NCBI GenBank assembly: GCA_030710605.1
Contig: CP092879.1
Coordinates: forward strand, 44,087,151-44,151,150
Length of the DNA stretch: 64,000 nt
Source: Cordylochernes scorpioides
Taxonomy: Eukaryota; Arthropoda; Arachnida; Pseudoscorpiones; Chernetidae
Direction of reading: 5' to 3'
Positions 42,697 through 53,501 of this stretch are shown here, in pieces. The translations under genes were made by a program, and so were the position numbers. Position 1 is the stretch's first letter, and each line of letters starts with the position of its first letter. The notes beneath the pieces were generated by a model. The model saw only the letters and a program-made list of their open reading frames with translations. It was not told the DNA's origin and did no database searches.

Positions 42697-42959
42697 AACA
42701 AGACTTAGAACAAAACACTATAAAGGAATGGCAATACATCCAGATGACACAAGAACCTATAGGTCATGCAACAACTGTTCTGGTGTGGAACTAACACCTA
42801 CTCACATATTCTCATGCCCAGCAATGGCCGCAGCCTTGCAGAAAATTGACATGGACCCAGAGCAGCAGCTTTACACACCCAAGATAGTGGACATTGCTGC
42901 TGCTGTAATAGAGATGCATGGAGATATCTTAGGCTCTTCTTTGGACACGACAACAACAA
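42697..42959 (+). mobile_element. LINE 3' fragment, copy B
   Basis: Same start, same end and almost the same sequence as 39321-39583; I count two differences in the first 90 bases. Flanks differ, so these are separate insertions or copies of a unit with a fixed 5' end. Confidence 0.85.
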
Positions 42960-43439
42960 TTGCAGTAAGGTCTGTAGAGATAATATCTGATATGTGAAAA
43001 GAACCACATTGCCAAAAATAGTTAATACACATTTTATTTTGTTTTTAATAAAAAAAACCAGAGAGGGATTTTTCTAACTTGGTTATATTGTGTGTCTTTA
43101 ATAAAGGTCACTGTGTATCAAATATCTTTCAGAGTTAATGTCTAAATACCGATATATATGTTAAAAGGTACAATTTCCTTAAGTTTGGCCCATGAATGTA
43201 TTTGGTGATGGACCACTCGAGAAGTTAGGTACACAAGTCATCTATTTTATTATTCTCTTACTAATCTAACTAAAATATAATTCTATAAAATAAGCCTTTG
43301 TATCAATATTAATGTGAAAATATCAAGCTTCAAGGGGATATTTTTGTTTATTTAAAACATTTTAATTGACAAATCTTTAGCTTTCGGGTTACGAAAGATC
43401 TTCCACAGGAGAAAATAATTTACATTAAATCGCAAATAT
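42960..43439. other. Unassigned; ribozyme-like relic at 43380-43415
   Basis: Minus strand at 43380-43415: TTCTC, CTGTGGA, stem with mismatches, CCC, GAAAGCTA. It has the hammerhead layout but T in place of the invariant A6. The rest is AT-rich. Confidence 0.4.
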
Positions 43440-43735
43440 TATAAAATAAATAAAGCTTCCAGGGTTAAATTTCTTGTACAACTTTTTATTTTCATGGTTT
43501 CGGACTTGTCAGTCCTTCAACAGGATTATCACTTTAACTATTTAATAATAAATACATTTTTATATACACGTTCTTATATACATATTTTAAATACTTACTT
43601 TATACTGAGAGAAAACTATACTACATTATTTCTGTTTAAAAATGAAAATTTTTTGAAAATATACGTGCGTGGTGGATGGATGATACGTGCTGGTTGAATG
43701 ATATCTCGAGACTTCAAATTCTATTTAAATCGCCA
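43440..43735. repeat. Family C repeat
   Basis: Shares gcttccagggttaaatttct, tgtacaac, gacttgtcagtccttcaac and tatcac with 63390-63665, and then AT-rich DNA to cttcaaattctatttaaat. Minus strand at 43498-43530 reads CTGTTGA, stem GGAC/GTCC, GAAA. Confidence 0.7.
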
Positions 43736-44100
43736 ATAAAACACCCGATGCATTTGATTTTAATTTAATTTTAGTTGTATTGGGGCCTTTTAATGTAACA
43801 TATTTTTCCTTGTAAAAGAGCTTCAGTGCCCAAAAGCTCTAGAGATTTCAATTAAAAATTTTGAAAATAAAATTTTCCCAATAGCCTGATATTTTCACCT
43901 AAATAAAAAAACAATCGCATCTTTTCACGTCTCTAGGTTTTATGCTAGACACCATCGACAAATCTACACGGAAGTTTTTGTTATTGTCTTCACAAAAAAA
44001 GATAGCCGTTACATTAAGCTTTCCTTATACTCAAGGAAACCGATTTTAATGGAAGGATTTGAACGTATGTCTCTCTCTAGACTGGCCTTTTCACTTTTTT
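43736..44100. other. No recognised feature
   Basis: AT-rich, no gene. Confidence 0.35.
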
Positions 44101-44104
44101 TAGC

Positions 44105-44700
44105 TTATCCCAATTTGTCATTTGGTTAATTTCCATATTCACTATTTTACCTTTAAAATTTTGTCAAAATTGTCATTTTGTTAGTTTCCATATCCTCAAT
44201 TTTACCTTTATACACAAAGTTTTGTCAAATTTGTCATTTGGGTTGTTTTCGTATCCCCTATTTTACCTTTCCACACTATATTTGTCAAAATTTGTCATTT
44301 GGTTAGGTTCTATAGCCACTATTTTACCTTTACACCCAAGGTTTTGTCAAAATTTGTCATTCGGGCTGTTCTCGTATCCTCTATTTTACCTTTTCACATT
44401 ATATTTGTCAAAATTTGTCATTTGGTTAGTTTCCATAGCCACTATTTAACCTTTAGAATAATTTTAACGCTTTGCAAATTGTTTTATTTTTAATTCTCCT
44501 GGCAAAGACAAAATCTTTTTGTTGAAACGTTCAGAAAATAAAACTTTAACTGGCCGAAATGTCTATTTTTTAAGAATATAAATGCCGCCCAGGCAACCTC
44601 CATATTCAATATTTACAAACAAAGTTTTGTCAAAAATTGTCATTCGGTAGTTTCCATATCCACTATTTTATCTTTACACACAATGTTTTAGCATCATATA
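44105..44700 (+). repeat. Minisatellite of about 60 bp, interrupted by R3 DNA
   Basis: Six units of about 60 bp at 44105-44470 (ttttgtcaaaatttgtcat, ttggttagtttccata, actattttacctttacac), and one or two more at 44605-44690. Between them (44475-44600) lies an R3 fragment with CTGGCAA, GAAACGTT, aactggccgaaatgtc and a family end. The R3 piece inserted into the array. Confidence 0.82.
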
Positions 44701-44979
44701 TTTATGGGATAAAAAAATGGTTATCTCTATCTCTAAAAACTAATTTCAATAGTTTTACAACTGAGTTATAAGCTCAAAACCAAAATATTCCAAAACGTAA
44801 TGAAAACAAGTATTTGAAAATATGGGAAATTCAATTATTACAATATCTATTATATAGTTGTAATTATACAATAAAACCTATTTGAAATAATATAATAATT
44901 GAAATTATTTGTTTATATAACTATATATGTATATTTGAGTAAAATTATTCAGGCCTCCAGGGAAAAGTGTATTTTCAAA

Positions 44980-45352
44980 GCATTTTGATGCCCCTGCTTA
45001 TAGAGCCATTATTGTTCAAGACTATTTAGCCAAACACTCTGTATTTGTCTTGCCGCATCCTCCTTACTCTCCTGATATCGCCCCATGTTATTTCTTATTC
45101 TTTCCAAAACTTAAAATGACGTTAAAAGGGAGGCGCTTTTCATCGTCATCAGAAGTATTTGAAAATGCGACGGTGGAGCTAAACAAGCTTAGAAAAATTG
45201 ACTTTGAACTAGCATTTCAACAGCATTTTTCACGCTGGAAAAAATGTGTAGATAACCAAGGCTCCTAGTTTGATAATATTGATGTTTAAATTACTATACT
45301 ATGAATAAATAATTAATTTAGAAAAATAATTCGGGAACTTTTGATTCTATCT
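44980..45352 (+). pseudogene. C-terminal third of a mariner transposase
   Basis: Reads FDAPAYRAIIVQDYLAK, then LPHPPYSPDIAPCYFLFFPKLK, then FQQHFSRWKKCVDNQGS and stop (45268). In mariners the first motif is HDN and the second PCD; here the last catalytic Asp is Tyr. The element's 3' end (gggaacttttgattctatct) follows at 45333-45352. The 5' two thirds are missing. Different family from 10470 and 16658. Confidence 0.8.
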
Positions 45353-45360
45353 TGTATTCC

Positions 45361-45410
45361 AGGTTTTCTCCTGTAGAAGGGCGTCCGTGCCCGAAAACTA
45401 GAGAATAATA
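45361..45410 (+). other. Hammerhead-like motif with T at core position 6
   Basis: TTCTC, CTGTAGA, extra A, stem II GGGC-gtccgt-GCCC, GAAA, ACTA, GAGAA. Stem I pairs TTCTC with GAGAA (5 bp). All helices hold, but A6 is T, which should abolish classical hammerhead cleavage. Confidence 0.45.
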
Positions 45411-45440
45411 TAAATACATTATAAAGGACTGCGGCGTATG

Positions 45441-45922
45441 ATTATAAAACAACACTTAAAGTTTTACCGCATAAGTTTCTTTTCTGTGAAAAATAAATAT
45501 TTATTTCAAAGAGAAATATTTACTATTTCAAACTTTTTTGGATGAAGTATGAAAGGGTGAAAATATGAAGAGTAATGGCGAACGGAAAAATAAAAGTATC
45601 CAGGGGCGGGAATCGAACCCACAACGTTCCGCTTACCGTATTATATGTATTATAAGTTACTTTAAGTATTATTTACGAACGGAAAAATACGTCCAGGGTA
45701 GCCTAGTGGACATGGCATCTGCTCGGTAAGCGGAACGTTGTGGGTTCGATTCCCGCCCCTGGATACTTTTATTTTTCCGTTCGCCATTACTCTTCATATT
45801 TTCACCCTTTCATACTTCATCCAAAAAAGTTAGAAATAGTAAATATTTCTCTTTAAAATAAATATTGATTTTTCACAGAAAATAAACTTATGCGGTAAAA
45901 CTTTAAGTGTTGTTTTAATAAT
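45441..45922. repeat. R4 foldback with intact tRNA-like centre
   Basis: 482 bp with inverted ends attataaaacaacacttaaa and complement. The left arm ends in the 3' half of a tRNA-like sequence on the minus strand (45599-45640). The right arm begins with a full one on the plus strand (45692-45764). Confidence 0.85.
45692..45764 (+). pseudogene. tRNA-like sequence, foldable cloverleaf
   Basis: Acceptor TCCAGGG/CCCTGGA (7 bp), T8 A9, D arm GCC/GGC with loop TAGTGGACAT, anticodon stem TCTGC/GCGGA, loop TCGGTAA, T arm GTGGG-TTCGATT-CCCGC. A and B box motifs are present. Position 33 is C instead of T, and the arm sits in a dispersed foldback, so a Pol III promoter or SINE head is likelier than a working tRNA. 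The D arm resembles tRNA-Arg. Confidence 0.7.
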
Positions 45923-46175
45923 ATAAATGTTTTGAAAAGACACTTTTCCCTGGAGGAATGATCAATTTTACTCAATATCAATGCAAGGGATTATTTTATA
46001 GAATATGTATATTTGTTACAATTTTAGTTTTCATCACAATTTATTCGTAAATGTCCATACAAATTTTGAAAGGCCTTGTGCTATATATTGATATTGTCAC
46101 GGTAGTGATAACGAGTATTATAAAAGTTTAAGAGAAAATAATTTATTGATTAAAATGTAAACTATTTTATAATTC

Positions 46176-46327
46176 AGAAAAATAAAACGAAGATTGAGGA
46201 GGAGTATCTTGTGCGAATTTTATTAGCAAACTTTTGGACGCATGCGTCCTTCTACAGGCTTTTTCGAAACTAAAGGCTAATAAAATTCGAACAAGATACT
46301 CCTCTTCAATCTTCGTTTTATTTTTCT
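46176..46327. repeat. Foldback with ribozyme-like left arm
   Basis: Arms agaaaaataaaacgaagatt and complement. Minus strand of the left arm: CTGTAGA, stem GGACGCATGCGTCC, then AAAA. The right arm has lost the motif. Confidence 0.7.
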
Positions 46328-47060
46328 ATTTTAACTCTAAGAGTTTATTTTATTCTATTTTATAATTTAATCTACAAGTGATAATATACAAGCATGGTAA
46401 TGGAGTGATGACGAGGCAAATATTTATGATGATAAACAACAGAGTATTCAAAATAATAATTCTGTGACATTGCCCCCTTCCTAGATGGACAGCGTCCCGC
46501 TGTAATTATCACTTGAACAGATCAGATGTGGCAATATATCTATCTATTTTGCCGCGGGTGGATAATGATCTATAAAATTTGTCTATCTCTTTAAATAGTA
46601 GCAGCTATGATGATAAAAATATGATTGAAAAAGATTATTTTTTTCCCATTATCATTAATTAATGACTCAAAAGTTTCATATTATTTTATTTTGACTTGAT
46701 TTGTAAGGATATATTTGAATATTCTATGCAAATACAATTATATAATTGATATTTAAATAATATGCTAATAATTACCTCAAAGTAGTTGATATAAAATTTA
46801 AAACAACTCTTTGAGCATATATAAAAACATTTTCAGAAATTAAGAGTTATCATATACCTAACATATAAGGAACAAACCTAATTCTATCAGGTGAAAACAT
46901 GAAAAACCACAAAAATGCTCCATAACGCTGCCGTTTAATAAAACACAGATAAGAGATAAAATGACAAAAATATTTACAATTTAATATTTAGTCGATAGCA
47001 TAGCTTTTGTATCTTATTCTATTCAAGAATTTAAAAGTTTTAGTTATTTATATTATATAA
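46328..47060. other. No recognised feature
   Basis: AT-rich, no gene. Confidence 0.35.
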
Positions 47061-47337
47061 TATAAAGGCATATATTGGATATAATAAAATATTTATTTTG
47101 CCAATATTTCGGCTGGCTGAACGCCAAACCTTTATCAAGACATTACATTTTTGTATACACAAACTCAGCGCCGCATGTGTTATAGTATCACAGTTGAAAT
47201 TATAACACTATTTATAACACTATGCGACGCTGAGTTTGTGTATACAAAAATGTAATGCCTTGATAAAGGTTTTGCGTTGAGCCAACCGAAATATTGGCAA
47301 AATAAATATTTTATTGAATCAAACATATGCCTTTATA
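47061..47337. repeat. Foldback, 277 bp
   Basis: Arms tataaaggcatat / attttgccaatatttcggc and complements. Inner arms read ccgaaatattggc preceded by a TTGATAA box. This keeps the layout of the hammerhead-like motif with two core changes. Confidence 0.75.
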
Positions 47338-47734
47338 TACCTTATAATGAATTAAATATGGATTGCTCAATTTTCAAAACATTTATTTATTCATTTCATT
47401 GTTTCAGGCCCGAGTCGATAAATTCGAAAGTGCGTCGGTTTTTGCTATCAAAAGAAAGGTATTTCAATAAAACATAACTTTGGTGTCTCCCGGCTGAAAT
47501 ATTCCACTTTCGGTTAGATTATTTCAGTTCAAGCCAATTTTGTTTTTATAGAGATGATCCCTGAAAAAGATGGTTGCTAATTAGATGTTTACCTGAATTA
47601 TAAAACAGGTTCTCATTCTAATATTGTTTTATTATTTCAATTTTTAGCTGATCTAAAAGAGAGATTAAGATTGAGTTCGAATTTATATGGTTAAATACAA
47701 ATTAAGTTATAAGGATATATATATGAATTAGTTC
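47338..47734. other. No recognised feature
   Basis: AT-rich, no gene. Confidence 0.35.
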
Positions 47735-47882
47735 TTCAAATTAAAGACACTTCGGCCAGTAAATCCTTTTTAGACGTTTCGACAAAAATCGTTTGTCCTC
47801 GTCAGGAGCGAACAGATTTACTGGCCGAAGTATCTTTAATTTGAAGAACTATGAATTCCGGCCAGGCAGCCTTAATCTTTAG
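47735..47882 (-). repeat. R3 short copy with ribozyme-like core
   Basis: Outer stem ggccagtaaatc (47754-47765) pairs perfectly with gatttactggcc (47815-47826). Inside, the minus strand reads CTC, CTGACGA, stem GACAAA/TTTGTC, GAAACGTC. The inner three pairs of stem I (CTC/GAG) are lost. Ends with the family terminus ccggccaggcagcc. Confidence 0.75.
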
Positions 47883-47917
47883 ATAGATGGATTAATATAT
47901 AAATTGATAAATACATA

Positions 47918-48080
47918 TACAAGGTCTTCATTGTTGTCGCCCACAGTGGGAAAGACTCTGCCACCGATGGACTGCGAGAGTTCTTTCCCACAGAGTGAGC
48001 AGGTCGATGAAGTAGCTGGCGTTATCCACCTCAAGACCAAGATGGTACTTGTAGATGGTAGCCTTCGCTACACTGTGGAC
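47918..48080 (+). repeat. Repeat R5
   Basis: Third R5 copy: acaaggtcttcattgttgtc, gatggactgcgagagttctt, cgatgaagtagctggcgtta, gtacttgtagatggtagcct. Confidence 0.75.
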
Positions 48081-48364
48081 TGAGAGCTTTAGTTAAAGGT
48101 TGTGCAATATTATTGACAATTTTTCCCTAACATATAACTTAAGGAAATTAAGATTCAAATTATAGATTGAGATAATTAACATGAGAATTTTCCTTTTAGA
48201 GTAGTAGTGTTTTTTCATTTATAGAATTGTACAGAGGATCTGAACCTTAAACTTATTTTCAAGGTCCGTGTAAAAGGCTCGAAATTTCCTGTTGAAGCTT
48301 TTTGAAACGTTCATTGTTACTTCTTCTGTGTTTAGAAGTAGTTCAAAATGTTTCAATTAGTAGA

Positions 48365-48475
48365 TCTAAGTAGTTCCATTTTCTAGATATTCGGCCAAAA
48401 AAAGTTTTATTTTTCTTGGCCGAAGTGTCTCTTATTTTAAGAAATATGAATCCCAGCCAGGCAATATCTATCTTT
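48365..48475. repeat. R3 end fragment
   Basis: Short hairpin tcggccaa/ttggccga followed by agaaatatgaatcccagcca, the R3 terminus. No ribozyme core. Confidence 0.6.
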
Positions 48476-49284
48476 AATATAAACGTTTTCTACTCAATCT
48501 TATTTTGTGTGTGAGAAGGTTTTTTTACAATAAATATATTGTAGCGTAGAAATCAAGTCTTTGTATATCTTAAGATGTAAGCGTATTTATTGATGAAGTC
48601 AGCACGACAAGTCGACAATTATCAACAAAACTATCTACAGCTAGGGAATCTTGAACAAGCAAGTAAAGAAATATTTTCAAGATGATTTTACAAATACAAA
48701 GTAATATATATTCTTATAATCTGTTGAATATTTTCATTGAATAATATTAAATTAAATAATAAATTATTTCTTCGCCACAATATACAGTTGGATTAATTTT
48801 ACGTATTTCTTCAACATAAAAGAGGCAACTATTACTTTACATTTAAGATGAAAATGGTGTCACTATATTTAAACTGGTGGCTCAAATTTCGAAACTGATT
48901 GGAACGTCAATAAGATGCTTCATAATTTTTGAATAATCTTTTATGTACTATCGGTTAATAAGGATAGTATTTTTTTCTGAAACATTCGAGACTTATTAGA
49001 AACATAAATCTTGTGCAAGTGTTGGTTCTTGGTTATTTGTTTTAATAAATCAATCTTTATATTTGATATTGTTGTAACTTCTCAAACATTGTAATGTTTG
49101 AAGTTATCCAAGTTGTACCTGTGCAATAATATGGTACCATCTAGGTTAATAGGGATAGTATTGCGTGTAAATCACAATGAATCAAATAAGAAGATGGTGA
49201 TGATATCTTCTTTGAATACAGACGATAAATGGAGATTTAGCAAACACTTTATAATTCCTTTTGATATACAATGTTGACATTAAA
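48476..49284. other. No recognised feature
   Basis: AT-rich, no gene. Confidence 0.35.
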
Positions 49285-49395
49285 AATATATATCCCTAGT
49301 ACACGTGATACAGTCCATTATATTCAGGTGGGTAGTTAGAGAATGCTTTTACTGTAAGTGCACCTCATTTCTACACCTGTGAAAAGCAGATGTTG
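49285..49395 (-). repeat. SINE 3' part, minus strand
   Basis: Complement of the SINE body: atccctagtacacgtg, ggtgggtag, cttttactgtaagtgcac, cacctgtgaaaagcag. Diverged. Confidence 0.65.
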
Positions 49396-49649
49396 AAATT
49401 AATAATTGTTGGTCAATCCTTTCAAATTATTTCGTTCAACGCAAAATTTCTCCATCATTATTCTAGTCATTCGCTTCCTTTTTTCCTCGAATAATTTAAT
49501 AATTTATCTTTCGAGAAGTATTGCCAAACTAATATTATAATTATTAGGAAAACATTTTAGATGTTTATACAGGGATAATGGAAAATATCTTCCAGGAGCA
49601 CATGACACTTATTTACACGAGAATTTCTATAATTATTTACAGATACAAC

Positions 49650-49830
49650 TAATAAGAACAAAATTGACATAGCCTGACCACTCACGTGAACATTTTTAGA
49701 TGGCAGAGCGCCATCTACAGAAACAAAAATCAACTATATGACGCTCTGCCATCTAAAATGTTCATTTGGCGTTCAGGATATGCCTTATTTGTTTTTACTA
49801 TCAACATCTGACCAATTTTCTATTTTTTAA
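49650..49830. repeat. R2 end fragments in inverted order
   Basis: agatggcagagcgccatcta on the left and acgctctgccatctaaaatg on the right, with tatcaacatctgacc beyond. No ribozyme core. Confidence 0.65.
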
Positions 49831-50785
49831 TTCTATGTTTTCTTCCCTTCGTAAAACGCATAGATATAAATAATTGAATAGGAGGGCGTAACACTAGTTT
49901 TGTTAAATTTGCACAAAGGCCTACACCTGTTTACCATAATTACATACTAAGAACCTCAAAGTACAAGGACAGCTTCGATTTCGTAACGTCCAACGGAAGT
50001 AATTGTGAAATCGGCCAAATCTGTAAATAAGAAAAGGTATTTTACAGATATTTCACACACACAAAACGGACTTTTTTACTTATAAATACAACTGACCTCG
50101 TCAAAGCAAGATTCGAGACATTTTTAATATCCCCGACAAATTTCTATCTTAGGGAATTCCCATCAACCGTTCCTTGTGATTATCTCTTATCCCTGAAGGA
50201 TTTTCCTTCTTTGAAGGAAGCATAACTTTCCTTGTTATAAATTTGACTACATTTATCGTGAGTTTCTTCGTGATTACTAATACATATTCCATTTATATAT
50301 AGAGGTACACAAATAGGTGAATACTTTAAACTAAACAATATCTTCTTCTTTCTTATTTCCACACTGGGTGAAGTAACATGCATCTGCCTTTGTCATTAAG
50401 ACTGGGAGCACTACTCAGTGGCAGATTGCAAATTGAGGATGATCTTGAAAAAAAAAAACTTAAGAAAAATTTTAATTAATGATACAGAAGGAGTCTATTT
50501 AAATGCCCTTTCATGAATAAACAAGGCTATTTTTATGCACTTATATTCCTGTTACGGTTCCAGAAAATTGATCATTTACATGTCTTTATGTTCTTATTAT
50601 GAACATTTTGTGAAACTATTCTAAATTGTTTATAGGTGATGCAAATTTTTTGGTCGCCAGTATATATACATTGTTGTTGTTGTTTTTTTTTTATAAAGTA
50701 TATTTTCACATAATAATGTATTTTTGGGTTGGGGAGATGTATTTAATCAATTCAGATATCTACCTTATATGGTAGCAATATTCTG
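49831..50785. other. No recognised feature
   Basis: AT-rich; a short (TTG)n run lies at 50675-50690. No supported gene. Confidence 0.35.
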
Positions 50786-50789
50786 AAAT

Positions 50790-51185
50790 ATTAAAAATAA
50801 AAGAGGCATATTCTCTGACCAGGAGCACATGTGCTTTTCAGAAGGCAGAGCGCCATCTGGTGGAACAGAAATCAACTAAGCATTGATTTAGCCTGTTTCC
50901 TGATATTTGGCCAACCCAATTTCTTGATAAATCAAGAAAAGCCATCCACGAACGCGTTTCGCGCTGTTGGCGCTCGTCAGCGTGGAGTAGGCTGTACCAC
51001 TACGACCAAAAAATATTTTGGTCCCAGTGGCTTCTTGAGAAACCAAGAAATGGGTATTTAAGGCCAAATTTGCGTAAATACGATTAAAATGTGAAAAAAT
51101 AATAGAAAAAAAAATTAGGTGTTGATATTAAAAATAAAAGAGGCATATCCTGACCAGGAGCACATATGCTTTTCAGAAGGCAGAT
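50790..51185 (-). repeat. R2 repeat, near-complete copy
   Basis: Contains gaggcatattctctgacc, gcacatgtgct, the gcagagcgccatctg box, the ribozyme, gggtatttaaggccaaattt, then a second start of the end box (51135-51185). Nearly the reverse complement of 19200-19612. Confidence 0.85.
50945..50986 (-). ncRNA. Type I hammerhead ribozyme motif, identical to 19412-19453
   Basis: The 42 nt are identical to the motif at 19412-19453: TCCACG, CTGACGA, GCGC-caaca-GCGC, GAAA, CGCGTT, CGTGGA. Flanking R2 sequence differs at several places while the motif does not. Predicted cut is between 50951 and 50950 on the minus strand. Confidence 0.8.
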
Positions 51186-51626
51186 TTATTTTTTATTCTT
51201 TTCTTTTATATTTTAACATTCTCTCTGAAATATAAATTTTTTAAAATGTTCTCACTTTATATCAAGGATTATTAAATTATATCTATTGCTATATGGATAA
51301 AGATCTAAAACCTCTCTTTAAAACCATTACCTTATGATAACGTTTTATTGTAGTGGTTGATCATTATTCAAGCTATCCCCTGGTGATTAATATTACTTTA
51401 AACGTATACAGATTCTTTTTAAAACAATCTATGATTGATATCAGGAAGATTGTAAATTATCTTGTCATATCTGTCTTTGATAAGTTTGGAAAAGAGCCAA
51501 TTCCTGATTGAAGTATCAATATGGATTGATACAACTACAAGCAATGGAAACAATATATATTAATATCTCTTTTACAAAGGATATATCTTTTGAGCATGTG
51601 CATTTATGTTTTCTTCTCTTATATAT
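51186..51626. other. No recognised feature
   Basis: AT-rich, no gene. Confidence 0.35.
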
Positions 51627-52307
51627 TGTAGCAAAATATTTGTTATTTTATTAACAGAGTATCATTTTTTATGTTTATATTTTGTTACTCTGTAAATCTT
51701 CCTCATTGCTTATCTTTTGTTTATTATTTATAGTTAGTTCTTGCCTTAAATAAATTGCTGTGTCATCCTGAAGTTTGTCTTTCCTCATTCTCCATGTGGC
51801 ATTTTGGTGGAGATTCTGGATAAATTAGGGAAGACAAACTGAAGATCGCCGAGAATATCTTGAGGCCATGGTTGCTGTGATCTACATTTTCGGAGACTGG
51901 TTCCAGGATTCCACCACCTTGTCAAAGTCAAGACCTTCCTCCAAGAAAACGATGTCCCTATAGATGATACGACGACAAAGCCGCTCTTCACGCTGCAAGA
52001 AAAAAGACGCAAAGATACTAGGGACAAAGTTTCAAGACTTCAATGGAGTCCTAGGCCGAAGCACATCAGATACATGTCAGTATCTACAATATTTGCAAGC
52101 TGTGGGCCACAGCTCCCATAGGGAAGGAGTTATGTAGCAAAGTATTTGTTATTTTATCAACATAGTATCATTTTTTATGTTTATATTTTGTTACTCTGTA
52201 AACTTCCCTTATTACTTATCTTTTGTTTTTCATTCATAGTTCGTTCTTGCCTCAAATAAATTGCTGTGTTATCCTGAAGTTTGTCTTTACTAATTTTCCA
52301 CTTGGCA
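51627..52307 (+). mobile_element. TRIM: miniature LTR retrotransposon, 681 bp
   Basis: Two 175-bp direct LTRs (51627-51801, 52133-52307) start tgtagcaaa and end ggca, flanked by atat on both sides. The 331-bp interior begins ttttggtggagattctgg, a good tRNA primer site, and ends with the purine tract agggaaggagtta. No coding capacity. It must be moved by an autonomous element. LTRs show about a dozen differences, so it is older than the 56474 element. Confidence 0.9.
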
Positions 52308-52597
52308 ATATAGATGGCCCAATAGTGTCCTATAATTAAGTTCTAAAGTAAAACTGCTTCTAAACATGTAGACTTGTATTTAGCCAATTGTATAAACACT
52401 TGCCCATTAACATGAACTGTACAATAGAACATCCTGAGAGAGAACGTCCAATAAAATATATACACACTCCTGATTCTTTACAAGCTTCTCTTTGAGAAGT
52501 TAACGGACATTGCCTACTTATACTCCCAGTTACATAGTTCAGCATAAAAGAAGAGATAATTGTTAGAAAATGTAAAAGAAAACTAAAATAAACACAT

Positions 52598-52722
52598 TTC
52601 TTCAAATAAAATACATTTCGGCCAGTAAATCTTTACTACAGTAATAATTTACTGGCCGAAGTGTCTTTTATTTGAAGAAATATGAATGCTGGCCAGGCAG
52701 CCTCTATCTTTACGATAAAATA
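52598..52722. repeat. R3 end fragment, short hairpin form
   Basis: tcggccagtaaat and atttactggccga form a stem with only a short loop; the ribozyme core has been lost. Followed by the terminus ggccaggcagcctctatc. Confidence 0.7.
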
Positions 52723-53089
52723 AACACAGTATTCCACCTTACCAAAACTATATAAATTTATTTATAATTTTTATTGTTGATAACCTTTTAATACCTCTTG
52801 GACTCTGTGACGAGAATATGTAAGAGAAAATGTCTTATTAAGTGAAAATATCAGTCTTCAAGGGAAAAGTTTCATTTTAATTTTTAATTCATAAATCTAT
52901 AGTTTTAAGACCTCAAAGCTCTAGCTTAGTGAATTTCAAAAAGAAACCTATATCCCAGGAAGCCTGATATTTTAACCTTAATATTGATACGAGCGATTAT
53001 TTTATTGGATAAAATATTTTGTTATTCTCATAGAAACTCCTAGTCTCTTCTAGAGATAATATTTTGAAAGTTGTATATACAGTTAAACC
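52723..53089. other. Unassigned AT-rich DNA
   Basis: 52850-52975 faintly resembles 43320-43420 and 43880-43910 (cttcaaggg, gcctgatatttt), probably a decayed family repeat. Confidence 0.35.
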
Positions 53090-53501
53090 TGTCTATCTAT
53101 CATCAAAATTCGAAACTATTTTAAACACGTAAGATTCTTTTTGAAATTAAACAATTTCTACTGCCCTTACTCAAAGAGGGAAAAATTAAAGGGAGGGCCT
53201 GGCTCATCAGTGGTGAACCCTCCCAGCGGTTTCGTCAGTTTAATCTACCTAAATTCTCTCTAAATAGCGCCCTTCTCTCTATAGCGCCCGATTTTGAATA
53301 CGTAGTACGATGCGATTTTACATTAAAATTGACCTGTCTATAGCGCCCACTTTAAATAGCGCCTTCCTCTCTATAACGCCTGATTTTAAATACGTAGTAC
53401 GATGCGATTTACATTAAAAGTGACCTGTCAATAGTACCCCCTCTCTATAGCACCCTATTTTGGTGAGTCCCAAGTTGAGGCGCTATAGACAGGTTCAACT
53501 A
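53090..53501. mobile_element. Pogo-like MITE split by R1
   Basis: Ends cagttaaacctgtctat and agacaggttcaact match the MITE at 18552-18728. The interior is longer by a nested R1 foldback part (53098-53247: atcaaaattcgaaactattt to tcagtttaatctacc) and by a duplicated inner segment (ccgattttgaatacgtagta / cctgattttaaatacgtagt). Confidence 0.8.

Noticed and set aside
45692-45764. Functional tRNA gene.
   Set aside because: C at position 33, a weak D stem, dispersed copies with broken stems, and location in a foldback point to a tRNA-derived repeat.
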